A DNA stretch of 17,618 bases, taken from positions 1 to 17,618 of the forward strand of contig DATBIK010000004.1 of NCBI GenBank assembly GCA_036556985.1, written 5' to 3'. The stretch's first letter is position 1. Each line of letters opens with the position of its first letter. The translations under genes were made by a program, and so were the position numbers. Source of the DNA: JAPSGM01 sp036556985 (GTDB taxonomy: Bacteria > Chloroflexota > Limnocylindria > QHBO01). This document shows, one piece after another, positions 1-10,080 of the stretch. The notes under the pieces were generated by a model, which saw nothing but the letters and a program-made list of their open reading frames with translations, was not told the DNA's origin and did not search any database.

Positions 1-538
<538 letters not shown>

Positions 539-665
539 TTTCACGCGTCTAGCACGCCGCTGGACGCGCATCGGACCACCGATACCGACGGTGGGATCCG
601 CGACACAATCGACGCTTCCAGTCACCTCGGTTCGGCCGCCCGCGCGCGGCCGCCAAATGAAGATC
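539..665 (+). other. 23S-5S spacer with three hairpins
   Basis: The 127-base spacer contains no tRNA. It can fold into three separate hairpins. In 545-567, GCGTCTAGC pairs with GCTGGACGC around a five-base loop, with one G-U pair. In 576-594, CCACCG pairs with CGGTGG around a seven-base loop. In 633-652, CGGCCGC pairs with GCGGCCG around a six-base loop. These are likely RNase processing structures of the precursor rRNA. The folding was done by eye. Confidence 0.55.
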
Positions 666-785
<120 letters not shown>

Positions 786-804
786 TTTCATTACCGCGAA
801 CCCA

Positions 805-827
805 GCCCGCCAATCGTCCCGGCGGGC
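805..827 (+). terminator. probable rRNA operon terminator hairpin
   Basis: A perfect seven-base inverted repeat, GCCCGCC (805-811) and GGCGGGC (821-827), with a nine-base loop lies 20 bases after 5S. Only a short T pair follows (TTCGTG), so this would be a weak or T-poor intrinsic terminator, or a 3'-end stabilising hairpin. Its position between 5S and the next gene supports a terminator role. Confidence 0.5.
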
Positions 828-867
828 TTCGTGCCATTCGGGGCATCGCCCGCCGAGCGACCGGCGC

Positions 868-873
868 TATCCT
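868..873 (+). promoter_or_regulatory. possible -10 box (TATCCT) for a leaderless LysM gene transcript
   Basis: TATCCT ends six bases before the GTG start at 880. Transcription would therefore start at or next to the start codon. No ribosome-binding site is visible at a usual distance. I see no convincing -35 box, so this rests on position and on the same arrangement at 14575-14608. Confidence 0.3.
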
Positions 874-879
874 CCTGAG

Positions 880-1605
880 GTGGAGCGCATCTGCCCGTTC
901 CTGGCGCTCGAGGGTGACCGGCGCACCGTCATCGGCGTGTTCGATGCGGAGCACCGTTGCGGCGCCGTCCAACCCCGAACGTCGCTCACCCGCGAGGAGC
1001 AGCTCTCCACGTGCCTCGTGATCGAGCATCGCTCGTGCCCGCGCTACCTCGACGCGGAGGAGGCGAGGAGCAGCTTGACCGCCGGATCGCCGACACCGGC
1101 CATCGACGCGCGACTGCTTTCCACGCGACTCGTCCTGGGTCCCGACGCCGGACGCTCTCGCTCGGGGGGCGCGCGGCCGGCGGCGAGCCGCTGGGGGCTT
1201 GGCGCTGCCGCCGCCGTCGTCGGAGCGGCGGCCGTGACGGCGACCGCCACCGGTGCGCTCGATGGGCTCCCGTTCGGCGCCACGCCATCGGAAACTGCCG
1301 TGCCCAGTGCCACCCCGGAGCCCACCGCGCAGCCAGCCGTCGGCGGCCCATCGCCGAGGCCGCCGCTGGCGACCGCCAGTCCCACCCCGACCGAGGCTCC
1401 CACCTCGACGCCACGTCCCACCCGGGCGCCCGCGGAGCGGACGCCCACGCCGGCCCCCCAGCCGCAGACCTACACCGTGCAGCCGGGCGACACGCTGGCC
1501 GCCATCGCGGTCCGTTTCGGGACGACGGTCGAGGCGCTCCAGGCGGCGAACGGTATCGACGACACCGACGTCATCCTCATCGGCCAGGTGCTCGTGATCC
1601 CCTAG
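880..1605 (+). CDS. Membrane-anchored LysM-domain protein with N-terminal Cys motif
   Basis: This 241-residue protein is probably anchored in the membrane with a cell-wall-facing C-terminus. Residues 1-57 hold four cysteines (C5, C27, C45, C53) in a CPFL...HRC...C...SCPRY pattern that could bind a metal or an Fe-S cluster. As I recall it, a similar CPYLGL...CPRY motif recurs at the start of Chloroflexota LysM proteins. A single hydrophobic Ala/Val-rich segment at about 106-126 follows. A Pro/Thr/Ser/Ala-rich spacer runs from 135 to 195. A typical LysM domain (YTVQPGDTLAAIAVRFGTT) fills 197-241; LysM modules bind N-acetylglucosamine in peptidoglycan. There is no catalytic domain, so the role is unknown; binding or sensing at the wall is inferred. 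GTG at 880 is chosen because it gives the full Cys motif. The stop codon overlaps that of the convergent glycosylase gene. Confidence 0.85.
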   Translation: MERICPFLALEGDRRTVIGVFDAEHRCGAVQPRTSLTREEQLSTCLVIEHRSCPRYLDAEEARSSLTAGSPTPAIDARLLSTRLVLGPDAGRSRSGGARPAASRWGLGAAAAVVGAAAVTATATGALDGLPFGATPSETAVPSATPEPTAQPAVGGPSPRPPLATASPTPTEAPTSTPRPTRAPAERTPTPAPQPQTYTVQPGDTLAAIAVRFGTTVEALQAANGIDDTDVILIGQVLVIP

Positions 1606-2423
1606 AACGGTGGCTGGCAGCCGCGGCAGAAGGTCGTGGCCTCGGACCCGCCGATCTGCCGCAGCTCTCGGCCGCAGCGCGGGCAGGGCTGACCGCCGCG
1701 CAGGTGCACCTGCAGGAACTCGCGATGCTGCTCGTGGATGTCCGGCGGGACGAGGAGCCGCAGGCGCTCGGTCGCCTCGGCGAGCACCTCGCGCATGGCG
1801 GCGTACAGCCGATCGACGTCCTCGGGGCGCAAACTGCTTCGCCTGCGCAGCGGCGCCAGCCTGGCGCGCCACAGGATCTCGTCCGAGTACGCGTTCCCGA
1901 TGCCGGCCACGAATCTCGGGTTGCGCAGCAGCGACTTCAGCTCGCCGGGATGCCGGCGGATGCGCTCGCGAAAGCGCTCCAGGGTGAGGTCGGGATCGTC
2001 GGCGTCCGGTCCCATCTCGGTCCAGCCGGGGATGGCGTCCAGGCCGTCCGGGTCGACGAGGTACAGCTTGCCGAGCATCTCGCGATCGACGTAGCGCAGC
2101 TCCCGTCCGTCCTCGAGGCGAAGGCGCAGTCCCGTCCGCGCACGTACTCGCTCGCTCGCCTTGTCGAGCAGCCAGAAGCGGCCCGCCAGCATCGGGTTCG
2201 CGGCGAGGAGCCGCTCGACGCGCCCCCCGCGCTCGAAGGGGAGCAGGAGGAACTTCCCGCGCCGTGAGGCCTCGCCGAGCTGCGAGCCTTCGAGCGCGCC
2301 AAGCTCCGCCGGGGTGGCCCGGACGAGGATCGGGGTCGGCGCCTCAACGCGGACGACGGTGGCTCCCGCCACGCGACGCGCGAGCTCCTCGGCAACGACG
2401 GTCAGGTCGGGGAGCTCAGGCAT
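1602..2423 (-). CDS. Fpg/Nei-family DNA glycosylase (MutM-like)
   Basis: This is a bifunctional glycosylase/AP lyase of base excision repair, 273 residues, the usual Fpg length. Visible family features are the N-terminal MPELP with catalytic Pro2 and Glu3, Lys57 in RRGKFLLL (the same number as in E. coli Fpg), the helix-two-turn-helix segment with GIGNAYSDEILW, and a C-terminal zinc finger with two CxxC pairs (CPRCG and CRGC). Two things differ from classic MutM. The start reads PELPDL rather than PELPEV, and the zinc-finger hairpin has Glu-Ala-Thr-Thr-Phe-Cys where Fpg usually has an Arg that contacts DNA. This places it in a divergent branch, so its preferred lesion (8-oxoguanine or oxidised pyrimidines) cannot be told from sequence. 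No strong ribosome-binding site is seen. It is transcribed divergently from rpsA. Confidence 0.9.
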   Translation of the reverse strand: MPELPDLTVVAEELARRVAGATVVRVEAPTPILVRATPAELGALEGSQLGEASRRGKFLLLPFERGGRVERLLAANPMLAGRFWLLDKASERVRARTGLRLRLEDGRELRYVDREMLGKLYLVDPDGLDAIPGWTEMGPDADDPDLTLERFRERIRRHPGELKSLLRNPRFVAGIGNAYSDEILWRARLAPLRRRSSLRPEDVDRLYAAMREVLAEATERLRLLVPPDIHEQHREFLQVHLRGGQPCPRCGRELRQIGGSEATTFCRGCQPPF

Positions 2424-2586
2424 CGGGGGTGCTCACGACCGTATGGTATGCTGCGTCGGCTCTGTGGCGAACAACCGCATACCTGCGCGGTGGCGCGTTT
2501 CGTATCCCATCGGTCCGTAGCGGAGGAGCCCTCGTCGTCGATCGACAATGCCGGCAGCTTCCACAACGATCTGAGCGCGAACGAGT

Positions 2587-2612
2587 CGCCCTCCGTGCAC
2601 GGAGGGCGTTGT
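2587..2612 (+). promoter_or_regulatory. Perfect 22-bp palindrome plus T-rich tail in the rpsA leader
   Basis: Positions 2587-2608 are a perfect palindrome with 11-base arms (CGCCCTCCGTG and CACGGAGGGCG), followed by TTGTTGTTG. It lies 45 bases before the S1 start, within a 229-base region between the divergent mutM-like and rpsA genes. ACAACG at 2563-2568 can also pair with CGTTGT at 2607-2612, closing an outer stem. This could be an attenuator, an S1 autoregulatory site or a DNA-binding operator. I could not find a convincing promoter in the gap; TATGGTATGCT at 2442-2452 is the only -10-like stretch. Confidence 0.5.
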
Positions 2613-2652
2613 TGTTGCCACGGGGACACTGATTGAGGAGCAACCCACCACA

Positions 2653-4680
2653 TTGACTGACGAGACGAAGCAGCCCGAGCCCCAGGTCGACCCCAAGGAG
2701 GAGTCCAGGGCCACCGCCGTGGCGTCCCAGCCGGAGGCGACCCCCGAGCCGGAGGCGACCGCGGAGCCGGAGGCGACCGCGGAGGCCGAGACCGCTCCCG
2801 AGGAGGCGCCTGCATCGGAGCCGGAGACCGATGCGACCCAGGAGGAGGCTGCACCCGAGCCCCCCGTCGAGATGGTGGCCCCCGAGACGGAGCCGGTCGC
2901 CGAGGTCACCGCCCAGACCGATGGCGAGGCCATGACCGAGGCCCATGCCGCCACTGAGGCCGAGGCCGATGCCGCCGACGCGATGGCGGAGGCACCCGCG
3001 ACCACACTCGCGCCCGAGGCCGAGACGGTCACCGCCGCGGACGAGGCTCCGGACGGCGACGGCGGCATGACCATGGCCGACCTGCTCGATGCCGAGGGCA
3101 ACGAGGTGAAGAGCCTCAAGCACGGCGACGTCGTGGAGGGCACGGTCGTCCGGATCGACCCGGACGAGATCCTCGTCGACTTCGGCGGCAAGAGCGAGGG
3201 CGTGGTCTCGAACCGCGAGCTCATGAGCCGTCGCGCGCCGCGCGAGGGCGAGGAGCAGCGGCCGGAGCTGTCCATTGGCGACGAGGTGCTCGTCTACGTC
3301 CTCCAGCCGGAGTCGCCGGAGGGCCACGCGGTCCTCTCGCTGCGTCGCGCCGGGCTGGAGCGAAAGTGGCGCGCCATGCAGGAGCGCTTCGACGCGGGCG
3401 AGATCGTGGAGGCCCGGGTCATCGACCACAACAAGGGCGGCCTCATCGTCGACCTCGGGGTCCGCGGCTTCGTCCCGATCAGCCAGATCGTCGACTTCCC
3501 GCGGCGCCCGCGCGACGAACAGCCGCGCGACGCGGCCCAGGAGATCGCGGAGAAGCTGCAGCCGTTCGTGGGCCGCACGCTGCGCCTGAAGATCCTCGAG
3601 GTGAACCGCAAGGCGAACCGCCTCATCCTCTCGGAGAAGGTCGCGCTCTACGAGGAGCGCCGCGAGAAGCGGGACGAGCTCTTCAGCAGCCTCCAGGTCG
3701 GACAGCGCGTGACCGGCGTCGTCCGCAGCATCGCGCCGTTCGGCGTGTTCGTGGACCTCGGCGGGATCGACGGCCTCGTCCACAAGAGCGAGCTGTCCTG
3801 GAACAAGGTGAACAACCCGGAGACCGCCCACGCCATCGGCGAGGAGGTCGAGGCCGAGGTCATCGACATCAACCACGAGCGCGGTCGGATCAGCCTCTCC
3901 ATCCGTCGCCTGCAGCCCGACCCGTGGCAGGAGTCGGTGGCGAAGTACAAGATCAACGACGTCATCGAGGGCCAGGTCACGAAGCTCGTGAACTTCGGCG
4001 CCTTCGTGCGCGTCGAGGAGGGCCTCGAGGGCCTCATCCATATCAGCGAGCTCTCGAACCAGCGGGTCGCCCACCCCGGTGACGTCGTGAAGGAGGGCGA
4101 GACCCTCAAGCTGAAGATCATCAGTTTGGACTCCGAACGCCATCGCCTGGGGCTTTCGCTCAAGCAGGCCGATGACCGCGCTCCGGCCGCGGTCGGCCCC
4201 GGGGCCGGCGCACCGCAACCGCGGTACGAGGACCGGCCGCGCCGCGATCGGCGCGACCGCCGCGACCGCGACTACCGGCCGGAGGACGCGGTGCGCGAGC
4301 CGGACGAGGGGATCGACAACACCATGGCCGCGGCGTTCGCCGAGTCCGGGCTGCTCGACCAGTTCCGCGCCTCGCAGAAGGGCGGGGTGAAGGCCGATGC
4401 CTCCGAGACCGCCGCGGCGGAGGAGCCGGCTCCCGCCGAGGAGCCCGCTGCCGACGAGGCACCGGCGGCCGAAGCCCCCGCCGCCGAAGAGGCACCGGCC
4501 GAAGAGGCACCGGCCGAAGAGGCACCGGCGCCCGAGGAAGCATCGGCGCCCGAGCCGGCGGCCGAGGTGGCCAGCGAGCCGGCCGAGGCGGAAGCACCCG
4601 CCGAGGAGCCCGCCGCCGTCGAAGCCGAGGTGACCGAGGCGACCGAAGAGTCCGAGGACGCCGAGGAAACGAAGGCCTGA
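2653..4680 (+). CDS. rpsA: 30S ribosomal protein S1
   Basis: S1 binds mRNA on the 30S subunit and helps initiation. This 675-residue protein has four S1 (OB-fold) repeats beginning near residues 157, 248, 349 and 435. The third and fourth carry the most typical sequences (GVVRSIAPFGVFVDLGG and KLVNFGAFVRVEEG). Before them lies an acidic Ala/Glu/Pro/Thr-rich extension of about 150 residues. After them come an Arg/Asp-rich stretch (about 520-545) and another Glu/Ala/Pro-rich tail. Four repeats is common for S1 outside Proteobacteria, but extensions this long at both ends are unusual. The start is TTG at 2653, preceded by GAGGAG at 2635-2640 with a 12-base spacing. An in-frame ATG lies far inside the extension. 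Base use is that of the neighbouring core genes. A hairpin terminator follows. Confidence 0.95.
   Translation: MTDETKQPEPQVDPKEESRATAVASQPEATPEPEATAEPEATAEAETAPEEAPASEPETDATQEEAAPEPPVEMVAPETEPVAEVTAQTDGEAMTEAHAATEAEADAADAMAEAPATTLAPEAETVTAADEAPDGDGGMTMADLLDAEGNEVKSLKHGDVVEGTVVRIDPDEILVDFGGKSEGVVSNRELMSRRAPREGEEQRPELSIGDEVLVYVLQPESPEGHAVLSLRRAGLERKWRAMQERFDAGEIVEARVIDHNKGGLIVDLGVRGFVPISQIVDFPRRPRDEQPRDAAQEIAEKLQPFVGRTLRLKILEVNRKANRLILSEKVALYEERREKRDELFSSLQVGQRVTGVVRSIAPFGVFVDLGGIDGLVHKSELSWNKVNNPETAHAIGEEVEAEVIDINHERGRISLSIRRLQPDPWQESVAKYKINDVIEGQVTKLVNFGAFVRVEEGLEGLIHISELSNQRVAHPGDVVKEGETLKLKIISLDSERHRLGLSLKQADDRAPAAVGPGAGAPQPRYEDRPRRDRRDRRDRDYRPEDAVREPDEGIDNTMAAAFAESGLLDQFRASQKGGVKADASETAAAEEPAPAEEPAADEAPAAEAPAAEEAPAEEAPAEEAPAPEEASAPEPAAEVASEPAEAEAPAEEPAAVEAEVTEATEESEDAEETKA
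2731..2784 (+). repeat. Three tandem 18-bp repeats in the rpsA N-terminal extension
   Basis: Three adjacent 18-base units start CCGGAGGCGACC. Units two and three are identical and unit one differs at three bases. They encode Pro-Glu-Ala-Thr-Ala/Pro-Glu repeats in the acidic extension of S1. They keep the reading frame, so copy-number change would alter protein length without a frameshift. Confidence 0.85.
4486..4530 (+). repeat. Three tandem 15-bp repeats in the rpsA C-terminal tail
   Basis: Three adjacent 15-base units of GAAGAGGCACCGGCC occur; the third differs only in its last base. They encode Glu-Glu-Ala-Pro-Ala repeats in the acidic tail of S1. The unit keeps the reading frame. Confidence 0.9.
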
Positions 4681-4722
4681 CGGTGGGTCGCGGCTGCGGC
4701 CCATCGGTCCATCCCGGCGCCG

Positions 4723-4750
4723 GAAGCGGGTCCCGTCATGGGCCCGCTTC
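4723..4750 (+). terminator. rpsA terminator hairpin
   Basis: GAAGCGGG (4723-4730) pairs with CCCGCTTC (4743-4750). After a one-base T bulge the stem continues with CCC/GGG around the loop GTCAT. It lies 43 bases after the S1 stop codon. The T-tract is poor (GTGCATTGTG), as at the other hairpins here. Confidence 0.65.
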
Positions 4751-4762
4751 GTGCATTGTGTG

Positions 4763-4792
4763 ATGAACCGTGCATCATCCACGGGCTATAGA
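4763..4792 (+). promoter_or_regulatory. Possible clpC promoter (ATGAAC-N18-TATAGA)
   Basis: TATAGA at 4787-4792 is a fair -10 box, and ATGAAC at 4763-4768 is a weak -35 at an 18-base spacing. Transcription would start near 4799, leaving a leader of about 90 bases. No CIRCE or CtsR-type operator was recognised here. Confidence 0.3.
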
Positions 4793-4891
4793 ACGTAGTA
4801 CCTATTGAAGACGGCGCACCCGAGTGGTGCCGTACACTCAGGCGAAGGGGTCGGACCAGCCGATCCCGACAGACCCAGCGAGATACCCGAC

Positions 4892-7378
<2,487 letters not shown>

Positions 7379-7388
7379 GCGCGCTCGG

Positions 7389-7433
7389 ACGCGGCCGATA
7401 ACGGACCGATAAGCCGGCCGTACCCGGCCGCGT
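7389..7433 (+). promoter_or_regulatory. Inverted repeat enclosing a CCGATAA direct repeat between clpC and radA
   Basis: ACGCGGCCG (7389-7397) is exactly inverted at 7425-7433 (CGGCCGCGT). Between the arms CCGATAA occurs twice (7395-7401 and 7406-7412), 11 bases apart. The element fills most of the 61-base gap. It could be a clpC 3' stem-loop or a protein-binding site for radA. The second arm ends seven bases before the radA start. Confidence 0.4.
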
Positions 7434-7439
7434 GGCAAG

Positions 7440-8843
7440 ATGGGCTGCGTGCCTGCCGTCCGATCCGTCTACGTCTGCCAGCAATGCGGCGCCGAGTCAC
7501 CGAAGTGGTCGGGGCAGTGCCCGTCCTGCGCGGCGTGGAACACGCTGGTCGAGACCGTCGTCAGCCGCGCGCCGGCGACCGCCGCCGCTCGCGCACGGAC
7601 GCGTGGCGCGGGGCCGGTGCCGGTGGGGCCCGGTGTCATCTCGCCGATCGGTGAGGTCGAGAGCGCCGAGGCGGGTCGCCTCCTGAGCGGCATGGGCGAG
7701 GTGGACCGCGTGCTCGGCGGGGGCTTCGTGCCCGGCTCGATCGTGCTGTTCGGCGGCGACCCCGGAATCGGCAAGTCCACGCTCCTGCTCCAGCTCGCCG
7801 CGCGTCTCGCCGCGGCCGGCCACGGCGCGCTGTACGTCACCGGGGAGGAGTCGGCCGCGCAGGTCCGCGGCCGGGCGGAGCGGGTGAACGGCGTGGTCGA
7901 CGGCCTCGGGCTGGTGGCGACCACCGAGCTCGACACCGCGCTGGGGGCGATCGCCTCCGCGGCGCCGGCGCTGGCCGTGGTCGACAGCGTCCAGACCATG
8001 ACCTCGGAGGAGCTGGGTGGTCCGTCGGGGAGCGTGGGGCAGGTGCGGGAGGTGGCCACTCGGCTGGCGGAGCTGGCGAAGGGCGGCAGCACCTGCGTCG
8101 CGCTCGTCGGCCACGTCACGAAGGAGGGCACCGTGGCCGGGCCGCGGACCCTCGAACACCTCGTCGACGCGGTCATCTACCTCGAGGGCGAGCGGCTGGG
8201 CAGCACCCGCCTCGTGCGCGCCGCGAAGAATCGGTTCGGCTCCACCGATGAGGTCGGCGTGCTCGAGATGCGCGGCGACGGCCTGGTGGAGGTGGCAGAT
8301 GCCAGCCGCTTCTTCCTCGAGTCGGAGCAGCCGCCGGTCGCGGGCAGCGCGGTGACGATCGCGCTCGAGGGATCGCGGCCGCTGGCCGTGGAGATCCAGG
8401 CGCTCGTCGCGCCGTCGGGCGCGGGGTCGCCCCGCCGCGCCACCACCGGCATCGACGTGAATCGCGTGCTCATGCTCATCGCCGTGCTGGCGCGCCACGC
8501 CGGGCTGAACCTGACCGGCCACGACGTGTACGTCAACGTGGCGGGCGGTCTGCGCATCGAGGAGCCGGCCAGCGACCTGGCGGTGGCCGCCGCCCTGGCC
8601 TCCAGCCTGCGCGAGCGGCCAATACGCTCCGGTACCGTGCTCGCCGGCGAGCTGTCGCTGTCGGGCCGGCTGCGCCCCGCCGGCCGCGCCGACCGCCGGT
8701 TGGCGGAAGCACGGCGCATCGGTTTCGAGCGCCTCGTCACCGGGCCGATACGCGATCCGGGCCGTTCGCATGCGTCGAAGGATGGGCTGCTGACCGCACC
8801 GGACGTCCGCCAGGCGCTGGCAATGGCCATGGTCGAGAGCTGA
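7440..8843 (+). CDS. radA: DNA repair protein RadA
   Basis: RadA is a RecA-related, DnaB-like ATPase that drives branch migration in recombination repair. This protein has 467 residues, close to the family norm. An N-terminal zinc finger (CQQCG...CPSC) is followed by an ATPase core with Walker A GGDPGIGKST at 105-114 and a Walker B region LAVVDSVQTM. The RadA-specific KNRFG motif is at 263-267. A Lon-like C-terminal domain (INVNRVLMLIAVLARHAGLNL type, then DVYVNVAGGLRI) completes it. All diagnostic motifs are intact. ATG 7440 is used; GTG 7449 is also possible and loses three residues. No strong ribosome-binding site is visible. It lies 61 bases after clpC in the same direction. Confidence 0.96.
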   Translation: MGCVPAVRSVYVCQQCGAESPKWSGQCPSCAAWNTLVETVVSRAPATAAARARTRGAGPVPVGPGVISPIGEVESAEAGRLLSGMGEVDRVLGGGFVPGSIVLFGGDPGIGKSTLLLQLAARLAAAGHGALYVTGEESAAQVRGRAERVNGVVDGLGLVATTELDTALGAIASAAPALAVVDSVQTMTSEELGGPSGSVGQVREVATRLAELAKGGSTCVALVGHVTKEGTVAGPRTLEHLVDAVIYLEGERLGSTRLVRAAKNRFGSTDEVGVLEMRGDGLVEVADASRFFLESEQPPVAGSAVTIALEGSRPLAVEIQALVAPSGAGSPRRATTGIDVNRVLMLIAVLARHAGLNLTGHDVYVNVAGGLRIEEPASDLAVAAALASSLRERPIRSGTVLAGELSLSGRLRPAGRADRRLAEARRIGFERLVTGPIRDPGRSHASKDGLLTAPDVRQALAMAMVES

Positions 8844-8860
8844 TCCGGATCGTTGCCGCG

Positions 8861-8901
8861 CCTCGGGGGGCGTGCTACCGTTGCCGCCCCCGCGAGGGGG
8901 C
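8861..8901 (+). terminator. Two mutually exclusive GC-rich hairpins after radA
   Basis: CCTCGGGGGGCG (8861-8872) pairs with CGCCCCC-G-CGAGG (8885-8897) to form a 12-bp stem with one bulged G. Alternatively, GCCCCC (8886-8891) pairs with GGGGGC (8896-8901) around a GCGA tetraloop. The two cannot form together. The site follows the radA stop by 17 bases and precedes the PIN-TRAM gene by about 72. It may be a radA terminator or an attenuator of the next gene. There is no U-tract. Confidence 0.5.
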
Positions 8902-8973
8902 CGTGGCGCGAGTTCATCTCTTCATCCGGATTCTTCCGCCGCGGTTCACGTTCATACACGGTCTCATCGGTCC

Positions 8974-10080
8974 ATGACCAAGATCATCCAGCTGGTGGGA
9001 GCCCTGTTGGGGACCCTCTTCGGGTTCGGACTGGGGCTCCTCATCCTCGAACGCGCCGGGGGCGTGGTGAGCACGCCCAATCGCCCGGCCTTTCTCATGG
9101 CGGTCGTCGCCGCCTCGCTGCTGTTCGGCTACCTGGCGATCCCGTACGTGACCGTGTACCCCACGCGCTGGGCGGCGGACCGCATCGCCCAGGCCGGTGC
9201 GGCGGAGTACGCGCTCGGCGTGACGGCAATCGTCGTCGGCCTGCTGATGGGGCTCCTCGCAGGCGTGCCGCTCGCCGCCCTCGGCGGACCCTGGGGCGCC
9301 ATCCTTCCGCCGATCACCGCCATCCTCCTGGCGCTGGCGCTGCTGTGGACGACGATGTCGAAGCGCGACGTCCTCCTCCCGGCGCTGGGCGGCCTCCTCC
9401 CCGGGGGCCGGGCGGCGAAGCACCCGGGGGCCGTGGTGATCGACACATCCGCGGTGATCGACGGGCGCATCGTCGACATCGGCCGCACCGGCTTCATCCT
9501 CGGCACGCTCGTCGTGCCGCGTTTCGTGCTCGACGAGCTGCAGCGCATCGCCGACTCACCGGACGCCATGCGTCGCAACCGCGGACGGCGAGGGCTCGAG
9601 ATGCTCACCGCGCTCCAGAAGGACTCTGTCTCGCCGGTCGAGGTCACCGAGGCGACCTATCCCGAACTCGACGAGGTGGACGCCAAGCTCATCGCCTTCG
9701 CGCGCGACACCGGCGCAGCGATCCTCACCAACGACTTCAACCTCAACCGCGTCGCCGAGCTGCAGGGGATCCGGGTGCTGAACATCAACGAGCTCGCGAA
9801 CGCGGTGAAGGCGGTCGTGCATCCCGGTGAAGAGATGAGCGTGCGCATCATCCAGGAGGGCAAGGAGCCGGGCCAGGGCGTCGGCTACCTCGAGGATGGC
9901 ACGATGATCGTGGTCGAGGGCGGCAGCGCCTTCATGGAGCAGGAGATCGGCATCAGCGTGACCCGCGTCCTCCAGACGGTCGCGGGGCGGATGATCTTCG
10001 CCCAGCCGCGCGAGCTCGCCGAGTCGGCCACGCCGGCGCCAACGCCGATCACCCGGACCGCCCAGCCCAAGGGCCAGTGA
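8974..10080 (+). CDS. PIN and TRAM domain membrane protein (YacL family)
   Basis: This is a 368-residue protein with about four N-terminal membrane segments (within 1-130), a cytosolic PIN nuclease-fold domain and a C-terminal TRAM domain that may bind RNA. The PIN core starts at VVIDTSAVIDGRI with Asp157 and Asp163, then VLDELQ, EVDAKLIAFA and ILTNDFNLN, giving the set of acidic residues expected for metal binding. The TRAM part spans about 290-350 (EEMSVRIIQEGKEPGQGVGYLEDGTMIVVEGG). Firmicutes YacL has the same layout and lies beside ispD, as here. The true RNA substrate of this family is not established. The start is ATG 8974, which places the first membrane segment normally; an in-frame upstream start at 8872 would add a non-homologous stretch. 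It overlaps ispDF by four bases. Confidence 0.93.
   Translation: MTKIIQLVGALLGTLFGFGLGLLILERAGGVVSTPNRPAFLMAVVAASLLFGYLAIPYVTVYPTRWAADRIAQAGAAEYALGVTAIVVGLLMGLLAGVPLAALGGPWGAILPPITAILLALALLWTTMSKRDVLLPALGGLLPGGRAAKHPGAVVIDTSAVIDGRIVDIGRTGFILGTLVVPRFVLDELQRIADSPDAMRRNRGRRGLEMLTALQKDSVSPVEVTEATYPELDEVDAKLIAFARDTGAAILTNDFNLNRVAELQGIRVLNINELANAVKAVVHPGEEMSVRIIQEGKEPGQGVGYLEDGTMIVVEGGSAFMEQEIGISVTRVLQTVAGRMIFAQPRELAESATPAPTPITRTAQPKGQ

Noticed and set aside
2448..2636. 62-residue open frame in the rpsA leader as a leader peptide
   Set aside because: No ribosome-binding site or family resemblance; it passes through the palindrome, which better explains the sequence.
2416..4782. 788-residue minus-strand open frame
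   Set aside because: It is the antisense of rpsA; its Leu/Gly/Arg/Asp-rich repeats mirror the S1 codons and show no family features.
4805..4891. Upstream TTG start for clpC
   Set aside because: The extra 29 residues do not match ClpC proteins, which begin at MDRFDKFTDRAR.
4751..4891. CIRCE or CtsR heat-shock operator before clpC
   Set aside because: GCACCC/GAGTG pieces near 4816-4838 do not form the nine-base CIRCE inverted repeat, and no tandem CtsR heptads are present.
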